Notes: generated by a model from the sequence alone, not told the origin. DNA of 36,780 nt from Beijerinckiaceae bacterium (GCA_947478455.1 CANJWR010000026.1:1-36780); one strand, 5' to 3'; shown: positions 24,579 to 32,859, numbered from the stretch's first letter. Numbers and translations are program-made.

Positions 24579-25339
24579 TGAGCGCTTCAGAACAAGTTTC
24601 AAATCGCGTTGCCCTCGTCACCGGCGCTTCCTACGGCATCGGAGCAGCGTCTGCATTGACGCTCGCGCGTGATGGTTATGACATTGCGCTCGCGGACCTT
24701 CGGGAAGATATGCTGGCCGATACCGCAGCGAAGATTACCGCAATCGGCCGGCGCGTTGCGTTGTTGACACTCGACCTTCGCCAGCAGTCAAGCGTCGAGG
24801 CAGCAGCCGCCAAAGCCATCACGTCGCTCGGAAGGCTCGACGTTCTGGTGAACAACGCCGGCGTGCCCCAGCGCAAGCCAGCGCTGGATGTCACGCGCGA
24901 CGAATGGGCGCTGGTGATGGATGTAAATCTAGCCGGCACCTTCTTCATGACGCAGGCTGTGGCCCGCGGCTGGATCGTGGCCGGCAAGCCCGGCTCTGTG
25001 GTGAGCGTTGCCTCTACACACGGTCTCGTTGGATTGGCGCAAAGCACCACCTACGGCGTGTCGAAAGCCGGTATCAGTCATATGACTCGCATGCTGGCCA
25101 TCGAATGGGCCGAACACGGGATTCGCGTTAACGCCATTGCGCCTGCTTCAACCGAAACCCCAACCCGCACAGGCCTGTCCGATCCCAACAAGCGCGATAC
25201 GTTCCTGTCGCGCATTCCGTTGCATCGGTTCGGTACGCCGCAGGATATGGCGGAGGGCATTGCCTATCTTGCAGGAGATAAGGCTGGCTTCATTACCGGC
25301 CAGACGCTGGTCATCGATGGCGGACTGACGTCACAGTAA
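24578..25339 (+). CDS. short-chain dehydrogenase/reductase (SDR)
   Basis: A 253-aa classical SDR that oxidises or reduces an alcohol/ketone with NAD(P). The cofactor motif is TGASYGIG, the NNAG motif follows at 'VLVNNAG', the catalytic Ser is in 'VVSVAST' and the Tyr-x3-Lys is 'YGVSK'. The C-terminus 'FITGQTLVIDGG' is typical. The Asp in 'IALADLRED' at the end of strand 2 favours NAD. The ATG overlaps the stop of the binding-protein gene; a TTG one codon earlier is also possible. The racemase-superfamily gene follows after 30 bp. Likely role: dehydrogenation of a hydroxylated intermediate. Confidence 0.93.
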   Translation: MSASEQVSNRVALVTGASYGIGAASALTLARDGYDIALADLREDMLADTAAKITAIGRRVALLTLDLRQQSSVEAAAAKAITSLGRLDVLVNNAGVPQRKPALDVTRDEWALVMDVNLAGTFFMTQAVARGWIVAGKPGSVVSVASTHGLVGLAQSTTYGVSKAGISHMTRMLAIEWAEHGIRVNAIAPASTETPTRTGLSDPNKRDTFLSRIPLHRFGTPQDMAEGIAYLAGDKAGFITGQTLVIDGGLTSQ

Positions 25340-25369
25340 AGGTTTTATCCAGAATCCGGAGTTGAATTG

Positions 25370-26245
25370 ATGACTGGCGCCGCCGCCTCGTCGGGCAAGA
25401 AATATCGCTTTCTGATGATACAGGCGTTTCGCCTGCCCGAAACGTCGCCCTTTCTGCACCGCAAGCTGACGGGGCCGAAAGAACAGACATTGATGAACTA
25501 TCAGGCGCTTGCGCCGATGCTCGAAGATGTCGACTGGGATGTTCATGGCGGCGCGTTAACAACTTACGGCGACTGGCCGGTCGAGACCCGCGAAGAGTTC
25601 CTTTACTCCGGCGCTGCGCGCCTGCCACTCGTGCGCGAAGCTTGCGAAAGCGGCAAGTACAACGCAATTGTGCTGCTCGGCGGCGGCGAGCCGGGCTTTC
25701 AGGAATCACGCGAGATCGGTCGGCGCTATCGCATCCCGGTCACATCTTGCGCGTTTTCGCAGATGCATATCGCTACGATGCTGGGCAACAAGTTCAGCAT
25801 CATCGACCTCTCCGAAAACCACAATATGTACTACTATAACCTTGTCGTGCAGCATCGGATGACGGACCGATGCGCCTCGATCCGCATGATCAACTTTCCG
25901 CACGAGCGACCCGGCTGCGAGCCCATGCGCCCACTGCACCACGAACGAGATCTTGCACGTCGGGGCGAACGATCAGAAGCTGTTGAAGAAGCAGTCGCAG
26001 CGGCAGTCGCTGCCATCGAAGAAGATGGCGCAGAGGTGATTACGTTCGGCTGCTCGGGCTCGTTCTGGCTTCAGCCATTCGTCGAAAAACGTCTTGCAGC
26101 GATGGGCTGGGAAGTGCCCGTGCTGGAAGGTTATCGTTGCGCCATCACGCTCGCAAAAATGATGGTCGATCTCGGCGTCGACGCCAGCGGGCTGATGTTC
26201 CCGGGCGACCGCCCCAAACAATGGCGCAAGAAAAAGGTCTTCTGA
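25370..26245 (+). CDS. Asp/Glu/hydantoin racemase superfamily protein
   Basis: A 291-aa protein of the Asp/Glu/hydantoin racemase superfamily. The second catalytic cysteine is present in 'ITFGCSGSFW' (Cys228). The position of the first, normally Cys in a 'CFGDPG'-like loop, reads 'LLGGGEPGF' (about 103-110) and has Gly instead. A Cys at 127 ('VTSCAFSQM') is not in that loop. One-cysteine members include arylmalonate decarboxylase and related non-racemase enzymes, so a decarboxylase or isomerase role fits better than racemisation. CCGGAG lies eight bases before the ATG at 25370; the TTG one codon upstream is less likely. It is the last gene of module A and converges with module B. Confidence 0.85.
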   Translation: MTGAAASSGKKYRFLMIQAFRLPETSPFLHRKLTGPKEQTLMNYQALAPMLEDVDWDVHGGALTTYGDWPVETREEFLYSGAARLPLVREACESGKYNAIVLLGGGEPGFQESREIGRRYRIPVTSCAFSQMHIATMLGNKFSIIDLSENHNMYYYNLVVQHRMTDRCASIRMINFPHERPGCEPMRPLHHERDLARRGERSEAVEEAVAAAVAAIEEDGAEVITFGCSGSFWLQPFVEKRLAAMGWEVPVLEGYRCAITLAKMMVDLGVDASGLMFPGDRPKQWRKKKVF

Positions 26246-26273
26246 TCTAGACTTGTTCTGGAAGACAAAATCA

Positions 26274-26298
26274 GGCGCGATGCCCAGCGCATCTCGCC
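26274..26298. terminator. hairpin between modules A and B
   Basis: GGCGCGATGC (26274-26283) pairs with GCATCTCGCC (26289-26298) around CCAGC: ten positions with one mismatch. On the minus strand it is followed by TGATTTTG and so can end transcripts from the DHP decarboxylase-like gene at 26315. On the plus strand it follows the racemase-like gene by 28 nt. Confidence 0.45.
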
Positions 26299-26314
26299 AA
26301 ATATTGCAAATCTT

Positions 26315-27217
26315 TTACGGCATCAGATTCGCGGTTGCGTCATCGAAGAGTTCATCGACGCTCATGCGACGTGGAATGATTTTCTGCTCGTAGGACCAAT
26401 CGATCGCCAGCTGGAACCCCTTGCGATTGGCCTCAAGCCCAATCGGCGGGATCGTCTCGAGAGCCTTGGCAGGCGCGGCCTTGCGGCTTTCAACGAGCAG
26501 ACGGAAGATGTCCTTCACCACATCGGGACGAGCTTTCGCGAGATCGCGATGCACCACAAACATGTGGTTGATCGGGATGAGGCCGGAGCGCTTGTACCAT
26601 TCCTTTGCAGCCTCGTGCGGGTTCGGAACCAGCGAACGCACACGCGGGTCGTCCGGCAGAAAGGCGCCGAGAATCGCCGCCTTCAATTCGCCGTCCAGCA
26701 TCATCTGGTCGAGCTTCTTGCCCTTCTGGATGCGCTCGCAATTCGGCGGATCTGTATGCTCCGCCAAATGGCCATCATCGACTGTGACCCAGGTTACCTT
26801 TTCGAGATCGACGCCGTATTCATGTTGCAGGATGCCGCGCGTCCACAAGCAGGTGGTTTGCGCATACGTCCGACAACCAACCTTGAAGCCCTCGATATCC
26901 TTCGGGTTCAGATCACCGAACAATTCGTGATTGTATCCGATGCAATGATGCTGGAAGCGACCCGAAATCGGAATCGGCAACAGCACATAAGGCTTGTTGT
27001 AAACACGCGCCTGCAGGAAGGTGATGATCGCCAACTCGCCGCAATCGTAGGCGTTCTCGCGGATCATCCCCTTGAAGCCGTCATGGGCGAGCGGCGGACC
27101 GCAGAAGTCGAACTTTGCAATAGGCGAAGACACGGCGCCGCTGCGGATCGCAGACGAGACTGGATATTCCGCAAGATTCGTACGCAGCGTGATCGGGCCG
27201 GTGGAAGCATATGCCAT
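26315..27217 (-). CDS. 4,5-dihydroxyphthalate decarboxylase-like protein (module B)
   Basis: A 300-aa leaderless binding-protein-fold protein, paralogous to the one at 17889. Shared text includes 'YDCGELAIITFLQARVYNKP', 'RFQHHCIGY', 'KVTWVTVDDGHL', 'WYKRSGLIPINHMFVV' and 'IPRRMSVDELFDD'. The absence of a signal peptide in both copies argues for a cytoplasmic enzyme of the Pht5-like type. GGAG lies about seven bases before the ATG. It is the last gene of module B, 28 bp downstream of the binding-protein gene. The changes against the module A copy (for example 'CGELA' for 'CELA') may reflect a different substrate. Confidence 0.82.
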   Translation of the reverse strand: MAYASTGPITLRTNLAEYPVSSAIRSGAVSSPIAKFDFCGPPLAHDGFKGMIRENAYDCGELAIITFLQARVYNKPYVLLPIPISGRFQHHCIGYNHELFGDLNPKDIEGFKVGCRTYAQTTCLWTRGILQHEYGVDLEKVTWVTVDDGHLAEHTDPPNCERIQKGKKLDQMMLDGELKAAILGAFLPDDPRVRSLVPNPHEAAKEWYKRSGLIPINHMFVVHRDLAKARPDVVKDIFRLLVESRKAAPAKALETIPPIGLEANRKGFQLAIDWSYEQKIIPRRMSVDELFDDATANLMP

Positions 27218-27245
27218 TCTGAAACTCCGGGAACAGGAAGACGAC

Positions 27246-28268
27246 TTAGCCGATCATACGCACGGCGTCGCGAGCAAGCGACAGATCGGCAATCTTTTCG
27301 GTCGGCAGAACAATTTTTTGAAGACCCAGCGATACATGAAGCGCCTGCAAATAATCGAGACGTTCCTTGGTCACTTCAGGACTGCCCGCATAGGGCTTGT
27401 TGGTCTGAACATAGGTCCACGCGTCCTGCGACGCGGCGGTCGCGACGCCATTGTTGGCGGCCTTGCGGGCTTCCTCGTAAGCAGCGCGCGATTCGGGTGA
27501 AGAAATGAAGCGGAACAACTTGCCGTAAGCCGCGAGTGCACGCACCAAACCATCGCGATTATCGCGGATCGCCCGGTCGGATGCATAGGCTAGCTGGTAG
27601 GGATAGTTTGGCAGTTCGGTCCAAAGTTTGCCGTCCTCGAGAATGCCGAGTCCCGATTTCACCGCATCCGAACTGTTGGAAACATCCGACGGGCCTGCGT
27701 CGACCTTGCCGGCCTTCACGTCGCGATAGACTTCCGCATTGCTGCCGACATTGACGAATTTGACCAGCTTCGGGTCGATGCCCTTCGCCTGCAACAGAGC
27801 GATCATCGTCACATGCAGCAGGCCCATGTCGGGCCCGATGCCCACCGTCTTGCCGACGAGATCAGCAGCGCGCTTGATTTCGGGCTTCGATGAATAAACT
27901 GCGAGCGCCGGCGTCCGCAGCGCTGCGCCGACGACCTTGGCGGGCGCGCCCTTCTCAATCGCCGGCAGAAGACCATTGAAGCCGGAGACGATGCAGATCT
28001 CGGCCTTGTCGGTCACCAGCGCCTCAAGTGTGGCCGGCGGCGACGTCACATTCACCAGGGTCTGCGCAACGCCGGTCGACGTCAGGAAACCCTGCTGGTC
28101 AAGAAGACTCAGGATAGTAAGATTCTCGACGCCGCCATTTGTGACGACTTTCACCGGCACAAGGTCGGCAGCGAGCGCGCCGTATGGGATGAAGGATTGC
28201 GCAACCATGGCGGTCGAAAGCGTCAGGAAATGGCGTCGGTCGAGCATGGTCTGCGAGAAACTGGTCAT
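27246..28268 (-). CDS. NitT/TauT-type ABC solute-binding protein with RR leader (paralogue 4)
   Basis: A 340-aa NMT1/SsuA-type binding protein. The leader MTSFSQTMLDRRHFLTLSTA has a twin-arginine motif and ends near GALAA. The mature start 'LVPVKVVTNGGVENLTILSL' and the C-terminal 'DLSLARDAVRMIG' mark it as a relative of the proteins at 12298, 21829 and 23526; it is the most divergent of the four by eye. I chose the ATG at 28268, with AAGGGG eight bases upstream; the frame stays open to 28436 but that text is not part of the leader. It has no own ATPase or permease. Confidence 0.88.
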   Translation of the reverse strand: MTSFSQTMLDRRHFLTLSTAMVAQSFIPYGALAADLVPVKVVTNGGVENLTILSLLDQQGFLTSTGVAQTLVNVTSPPATLEALVTDKAEICIVSGFNGLLPAIEKGAPAKVVGAALRTPALAVYSSKPEIKRAADLVGKTVGIGPDMGLLHVTMIALLQAKGIDPKLVKFVNVGSNAEVYRDVKAGKVDAGPSDVSNSSDAVKSGLGILEDGKLWTELPNYPYQLAYASDRAIRDNRDGLVRALAAYGKLFRFISSPESRAAYEEARKAANNGVATAASQDAWTYVQTNKPYAGSPEVTKERLDYLQALHVSLGLQKIVLPTEKIADLSLARDAVRMIG

Positions 28269-28735
28269 TGGCCTACCCCTTGGTGGAAATCTTATCATTT
28301 GTTGGTCATTGCCAGATTGATCGTTTTCCTGTGCATCGGCCAATAAAAACCGTCCACTCGGCAATAGGTATTCTGTGACGCTGCGGCTTCGGCCCACGAG
28401 CTCCAGCGCATCGTCAGTCAGCGACACGTCTGTCACCTTTTTGCAAGGAGCGGTTCGGACAAGCTTTTGACAAGCAGGCCGCCTTCGAGCATGCGGCTCT
28501 GGTATTTTTCTTTCTGATTGAAAATGCAGTCACGACCTGATGAAGCTGCGCGTCATGCAAACATCCTCTGATGGCCCCGCCTTTCAGGTCTGGATTGAGC
28601 GAATCTAGGGTTTGCCCGAGACAGCCACCTGTCGGCAGTTGATACTGGCATTGCCGATTTTTTTTGACTTCGCGCCCCGCTCGATAATTACACTCGCATG
28701 ATTATCGTGGCGGAAAATCGGAAAGTTCCAAAACT
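28269..28735. other. 467-bp gap inside module B
   Basis: No intact gene is visible. The stretch holds the possible coding remnant at 28390-28522 and, upstream of it, a T-rich run (TTTTTTTT at about 28658-28665). Nothing resembling a structured RNA was seen. It separates the amidohydrolase gene from the binding-protein gene on the same strand, so the latter may have its own promoter here. Confidence 0.5.
28390..28522 (-). pseudogene. possible remnant of a coding sequence (binding-protein-like tail)
   Basis: In the gap between the amidohydrolase and binding-protein genes, two short minus-strand frames look protein-like but are out of register. One (from 28522) reads 'FNQKEKYQSRMLEGGLL...' and stops at a TGA near 28435. 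The next frame continues 'VTDVSLTDDALELVG' (ending near 28392), similar to the 'TDMSIARDALKLLG' tail of the four RR-leader binding proteins. The first piece loosely matches their 'NEQEKYGVHVLQEGDLWKEL' region. A deleted and frameshifted fifth copy would explain both; chance or an unrelated broken gene remain possible. Confidence 0.3.
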
Positions 28736-29596
28736 TTAGCCCGCGAGTGCCGGATAAAGTCGCTCGGCGGTACGGAAGAGAATCCACTCGCGATCCGACT
28801 GGCTCAACGGCTGCAATTGCTCGTGGAGCGTCGCCACAATCTCCTTCAGGGAGCCTTTACTTGAGGGATAGTTAGAGCCCCATGCGATGCGGCTCGCGCC
28901 GAACTCTGCGGCCAGCTTCGTGATGAAACTTTCCGGCGTCGCCTTGCCCTTGCTGGCCGAAGCCATGCCGGCCGGCGTCATCTTGAGATAGATGTTTGGA
29001 TATTTCGCTAGCCCGAAAAAGTCCCTCGCGTGCGCGTAAGGAGCGCCGTCTTCAATGTCGGGCTGACCCAGATGATCGACGATGATCGGTACGGTCGTGT
29101 AGGTCTTCGCCAGATTGGTGAGCTGGGTAATCCCCTCGGCGCGCGCGTGGGCGTTCACACACATGGAAATGCCCATATCGGCAGCCTTCTTCCAGCAAGG
29201 CGCGATGACCGGGTCGTCAATGGCGATCCACGCGTCTTTCATGGTCGTCCCGCGCACATAGATGCGCATACCGGTCATGCCGCGCGAATACCAGTAAGCC
29301 ATCTTCTCGGGCGCATCTGGTCTGGTAATGTCCACCGAGAAAACACCAGTAAAACGGGCGGATTGTCCGGCGATGGAATCTGCCACGTAGTCGTCGTTGA
29401 AACCGTAGGTCGTGGACGAATGCACAATCGCAGCTTTCGCGACGCCCGCGTCATCCATTGCGATAGCCAGCTGCTCGAAGGTCACCGAACGCTCTTTCGA
29501 CCAATCCGACCGTGTCCCGCCAATGGGCGCTAGCGGATAGCGCTCCGTGTCGGTCGACACGATATGCGGATGAATATCGAGAATGCGTTCAGCCAT
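28736..29596 (-). CDS. amidohydrolase-2 family hydrolase (module B)
   Basis: A 286-aa TIM-barrel amidohydrolase_2 protein, clearly paralogous to that at 18907. It has 'DIHPHIV' (Asp7, His9, His11), 'DWSKERSVTFEQ', 'GVAKAAIVHSSTTYG', 'IIVDHLGQPDIEDG' and 'IAWGSNYPSSKGSLKEI'. The two copies agree along their full length apart from a few loops ('RGTTMKDAW' here against 'GGSTAAVDTSW'). Text immediately upstream is a short open tail ending at 29600 with no recognisable start, possibly the last codons of a lost neighbour. The tautomerase gene lies 201 bp upstream on the same strand. Confidence 0.88.
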   Translation of the reverse strand: MAERILDIHPHIVSTDTERYPLAPIGGTRSDWSKERSVTFEQLAIAMDDAGVAKAAIVHSSTTYGFNDDYVADSIAGQSARFTGVFSVDITRPDAPEKMAYWYSRGMTGMRIYVRGTTMKDAWIAIDDPVIAPCWKKAADMGISMCVNAHARAEGITQLTNLAKTYTTVPIIVDHLGQPDIEDGAPYAHARDFFGLAKYPNIYLKMTPAGMASASKGKATPESFITKLAAEFGASRIAWGSNYPSSKGSLKEIVATLHEQLQPLSQSDREWILFRTAERLYPALAG

Positions 29597-29797
29597 GTTT
29601 CATTTTTCCAGAATGCGCGCAGGCAGGATCAGCTCCTTGCCTGTATCGGCGCGGGCAGTCTCAAATTCAGGCGGGCCAAGTATGGCTAGCCCGAAAAGCA
29701 GATTGCATTGTGTCCACGACGTGGGGTGGCGTCATATTCGAAGTGAGCGTACGTCGATAACTTTTGCGCCCCGGATCGATCACCCAAAGTCGGATTG

Positions 29798-29992
29798 TCA
29801 AAGTGGCGGAGCGTCGCTGAAAAGGACGCCGCCCTTGGCCTTGTTCTCCTTGGGCGTCTCGACGATCTGCACGACCACAGCCTGTTTCCGCGCGCCGAAT
29901 TCGCGCACCATAGCATCCGTTATGGCCGCAACCAGACGGCGCTTCTGATCCAACGTCTTGCCTTCGACTGCGTAGACGTAAACTTCCGGCAC
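29798..29992 (-). CDS. 4-oxalocrotonate tautomerase-type enzyme
   Basis: A 64-aa tautomerase that would use its N-terminal proline as catalytic base after Met removal. Starting at the GTG at 29992, the protein reads MPEVYVYAVEGKTLDQKRR, placing Pro directly after the initiator as required. GGGAG lies seven bases upstream, which supports this start over the ATG at 30046. The length and the 'ITDAMVREFGARKQAVVVQI' helix-strand match the 4-OT/DmpI type, as does the conserved Arg-rich helix. It follows the two-HTH regulator gene by 25 bp and probably shares its transcript. Enzymes of this type convert ring-cleavage products, which fits aromatic catabolism. Confidence 0.85.
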   Translation of the reverse strand: MPEVYVYAVEGKTLDQKRRLVAAITDAMVREFGARKQAVVVQIVETPKENKAKGGVLFSDAPPL

Positions 29993-30017
29993 TTGAGCAC
30001 TCCCGTGCAGACAGACG

Positions 30018-31259
30018 TCAGGCAACCCGCTTTTGCTCCGGAACATCAGCCGCGATAGCCGCCGAATGAAACCGGATCAGTTCGAGAAACTTCATGTGCA
30101 TTTCGGTTGGAATCCAATTTACGCGCCTGGTGACGCCCAGAGAATGCGCAGGCTTGATAGGGCCGTAAGGCAACATCGCCAATGCACCTGCGCCTTTCTC
30201 ATATTCGTATTCAAAGCGGCTCAGAAGCGTGAGCCTGTCGCTGTCGCGCAGCAACAGCCGGATCGTCGAAAGCGAATAGGTTTCGACATTGGCGGTCGGG
30301 GGCTTCTTCATCAATGCAAAGAGACCGTCGAACGCCACCCGGCGCGTTGCGCCCGGCATCGGAGAAATCCAGTCATAGGACTGCAAATCCGTGACGGTGA
30401 TTTTCGCCTTGCGGGTCAGCGGATGATCGTGTCGCGCTACGACCACATAGGGCGAGGACGCCATGGCTTCCTGCTGTATTTCGTCCTTGTCGTCAAAATC
30501 GCGAATGAGCCCGACCACGAAATCAATTTCGCCGAGTTGCAGCGATCGCGTCAGACGTCCGCCGTCGCCGGTCATGACCTGTACCCGAACCTGCGGATAC
30601 AGACGCGTCAGATCGTTGATTACAGGAGCAAGCAGAAAGCTTCCCGCAAGTGGCATGGCGCCGACGCGCAACTGTCCACCGAGCAGACCGGCGGCAGCTT
30701 GCATTTCTTCCATGCCCCACTCGACCTCACGCATGGCGAGCGAAAGCTTGCGCGCCAGATCGGCGCCTCCGCGCGTGGTGATGACGCCGCTGGCCGTCGT
30801 CTGGAAAAGCGGCTTGCCGAGGTTGCGCTCAAGCTCGCGGACTGCACGATGCAGAGACGCAAGCGAAATGCCTATCTTACGGGCTGCATCCGCGAAGGAT
30901 CGGCCGTCCGCCACGGCAGCCAGTCCGCGAATTTGCGGCCGGGTGATCCTCTCGGCGATAGATCCGAACGAGCGACCCTTTCCGGCAGAAACACCGAATG
31001 CTGTCAGCGCCTCTTCAATCAGATAGAACATCATTCGCGTGCGCGCCGCGAAAATTTCGCCGGCAGCACTGAGATAGGTGCCCTTGCTGCGTCGTTCGAA
31101 CAAGGTCGCGCCAACCTGTGCTTCAAGCTTTGTTATGGCTTGGGTCACAGCTGGCTGGCTCATATGTACGGCGTCAGCAGCTTTGCGAACGCCTTGCAAC
31201 CGCGACACCATTTCGAATACCCGAAGGTGTCTCAGGCTTGGCCCGGCGGCCATTTCCAT
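30018..31259 (-). CDS. LysR-like regulator with two HTH domains (module B)
   Basis: A 413-aa regulator of the same unusual layout as that at 16362. HTH1 (about residues 9-68) has 'RKAADAVHMSQPAVTQAITK' and 'LFERRSKGTYLSAAG'. HTH2 (about 108-167) has 'RSFADAARKIGISLASLHRA' and 'LFQTTASGVITTRGG'. The effector domain starts near residue 195 ('QLRVGAMPLAGSFLLAPVIN'). I chose the ATG at 31259, with GGAGG five bases upstream, which also gives the same distance to HTH1 as in its paralogue; ATGs at 31271 and 31295 are alternatives. It heads the module B run with the tautomerase gene 25 bp downstream. Unlike module A, it is not divergent from the enzyme genes it presumably controls. Confidence 0.9.
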   Translation of the reverse strand: MEMAAGPSLRHLRVFEMVSRLQGVRKAADAVHMSQPAVTQAITKLEAQVGATLFERRSKGTYLSAAGEIFAARTRMMFYLIEEALTAFGVSAGKGRSFGSIAERITRPQIRGLAAVADGRSFADAARKIGISLASLHRAVRELERNLGKPLFQTTASGVITTRGGADLARKLSLAMREVEWGMEEMQAAAGLLGGQLRVGAMPLAGSFLLAPVINDLTRLYPQVRVQVMTGDGGRLTRSLQLGEIDFVVGLIRDFDDKDEIQQEAMASSPYVVVARHDHPLTRKAKITVTDLQSYDWISPMPGATRRVAFDGLFALMKKPPTANVETYSLSTIRLLLRDSDRLTLLSRFEYEYEKGAGALAMLPYGPIKPAHSLGVTRRVNWIPTEMHMKFLELIRFHSAAIAADVPEQKRVA

Positions 31260-32162
31260 GCGTCCCTCCATGTCTTCTCCAAACAGGATTAGCATAAATC
31301 AATCGGCAGCCAAACACCTTCATTTCGGAATTTTTTGCACAAATGGCAGCGTCTAAAAACGCCAAAGTCTCGTCGGCGACGCGGTCACGGCAGACCCGCA
31401 GCTTTCGCCCAGACGAAATTGTCGAAGTTGCCGCCCAACGGAATTGCAAATGATATCTATGAATTACGATCACATATTTCATGCGTTCAGCCCTTTTCCG
31501 GCGACCGCCGACCCTTCTGAGAGGTCAGGGAGCAAGCACCGCCGTGTGGCCCGCTCAAACATTTGACCCCTGGCACGCATGTGCATTGCAAAGAATGCGC
31601 TGCTGGCATTATGAGCGCTAAGGTAACGCTGCCTGTTTCCGTCTTTAGCCACTTGCAAATCGGGAGAGGATATTGAAAGCCATTAACCACTACGGCGGCT
31701 GTCCTTTTCCGGAATTGCTTAACACGACGCTTGATGAATGACGCGACGGATGTATGCGCGTCGGCCTTGTGCTGCAGCCGTTCCATTTTAATAGATCCGG
31801 CGTCGTCCGCGGCGGCGTTCCTGGCTCCCTACTGGATCATGCGGGCGGCTTTTCGGGACTTTTCCCGCTGACCCGAAAAAAACCACGCTAGGGAATGACG
31901 CCCAGTCTGACGACGAATTTTACTGGCCAGTGCAAATCGGGAAAGCTGATGGCAATCGGCGAAAAAGCATCCGGCGGGCGAAACATCTTCTTCGCAAAAT
32001 CGGAAGTCAGGACTGCCTCCAGCCTGATTGTCGCAACCGCATCTGACACATATCGCTGCCGGAGCGGAAGCAACCCACAAAGTGAACCCCGGAACGCAAC
32101 TTGCTGCCGACGGCGACTGAGCTGACGCAATCGGTGCCTCCTGATCCGGCAAGACCTTCAAA
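31260..32162. other. 903-bp stretch without a recognisable gene
   Basis: No reading frame here has a convincing start, ribosome site or family resemblance. Open frames at 31487-31786 (-) and 31829-32311 (-) have random-looking composition, the latter running antisense into the IalB gene. A 12-nt direct repeat TGCAAATCGGGA occurs at 31654-31665 and 31931-31942. A short minus-strand frame near 31400-31460 reads 'PLGGNFDNFVWAKAAG' before a stop and may be the worn end of an old gene. The stretch probably contains the promoters of the regulator and IalB genes and decayed DNA. Confidence 0.5.
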
Positions 32163-32822
32163 ATGGACACCGCGTTGCCAATCCGCCGCAATGGACTAGA
32201 AATGGATCGTGCATCTTCCCTTTCGCGATTCCAACTTGGCAAGCTTTCAGGAAGCAAAGAATTGTTCTCAAAATTGCTTGTTCTCACATCCGTGTTCCTG
32301 ATCGGCGCCACCGCGCAGGCGCAGACTCAGCGCCCAGCAGCCGGCGCTTCTCAGGCCGCGACGCCCGTTCCGGGCGATCCTCAGGTTACGACCGCAAGCT
32401 TCGGCGACTGGGTGCTTCGCTGCGTCCGCAATGGCCCGCCTGAAAAGCCGGTAAAAGCCTGCGAGATCGTCGAGACCTTACAGGTCCAAGGTCAAGGCAC
32501 GATCGCCCAGATCGCGGTTTCCCGACCATCGCCAAAAGACCCGATCAAGGTAACGGTGGTTCTGCCCAACAACATAACATTTCCCAGTAGCGTCAAACTG
32601 GCTTTGGACGAGAAGGACAATCAACCTGCCGACCTAGCCTGGCGGCGCTGTTTGCCAGGCGGCTGCTTCGCAGATGGCGATGTGAAGGACGATGTCGTCA
32701 AGCGATGGCGCGCGTCAGAGCGCGGCGAAATCCGCATGAAAAATGGCGCCGGACAGGACGTGATCATTCCGCTCTCGTTTCGCGGCCTCGCACCCGCGAT
32801 GGATGCCCTTGCGAAGAGCTGA
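32163..32822 (+). CDS. invasion-associated locus B (IalB) family exported protein
   Basis: A 219-aa exported protein of the IalB family, which is common in Hyphomicrobiales. The core has 'ASFGDWVLRC', 'KACEIVETLQVQGQGTIAQI', 'WRRCLPGGCFADG' and 'VIIPLSFRGLAPAMDAL', with the family's paired cysteines. The hydrophobic leader is 'SKLLVLTSVFLIGATAQAQT'. From the ATG at 32163 the leader would start only after 35 residues. The ATG at 32202 shortens this, and a TTG at 32262 with AGGA nine bases upstream would give a perfect signal peptide, so the start is uncertain. Molecular function of the family outside Bartonella is unclear. It stands alone between the gene-poor stretch and a convergent gene. 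Confidence 0.85.
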   Translation: MDTALPIRRNGLEMDRASSLSRFQLGKLSGSKELFSKLLVLTSVFLIGATAQAQTQRPAAGASQAATPVPGDPQVTTASFGDWVLRCVRNGPPEKPVKACEIVETLQVQGQGTIAQIAVSRPSPKDPIKVTVVLPNNITFPSSVKLALDEKDNQPADLAWRRCLPGGCFADGDVKDDVVKRWRASERGEIRMKNGAGQDVIIPLSFRGLAPAMDALAKS

Positions 32823-32859
32823 GAGCGCCACCCTGTGCAGTAGCGTGTGAAGTCGACGG

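Noticed and set aside
28605..28787. 60-codon minus-strand frame
   Set aside because: It overlaps the end of the amidohydrolase gene in another frame and shows no ribosome site or family resemblance.
29600..29730. Open tail ending 3 bp before the module B amidohydrolase
   Set aside because: It reads about 42 codons ending 'LILPARILEK' but has no start and an in-frame stop upstream; too short to call a gene remnant with confidence.
30033..31292. 419-codon open frame on the plus strand
   Set aside because: It is antisense to the two-HTH regulator, has arginine/histidine-rich random composition and no family resemblance; long mirror frames are common in GC-rich DNA.
31654..31942. 12-nt direct repeat TGCAAATCGGGA
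   Set aside because: Only two copies 277 bp apart without flanking structure; not a CRISPR array or clear element end.
31829..32311. 160-codon minus-strand frame
   Set aside because: It runs antisense into the IalB gene and has random-like composition.
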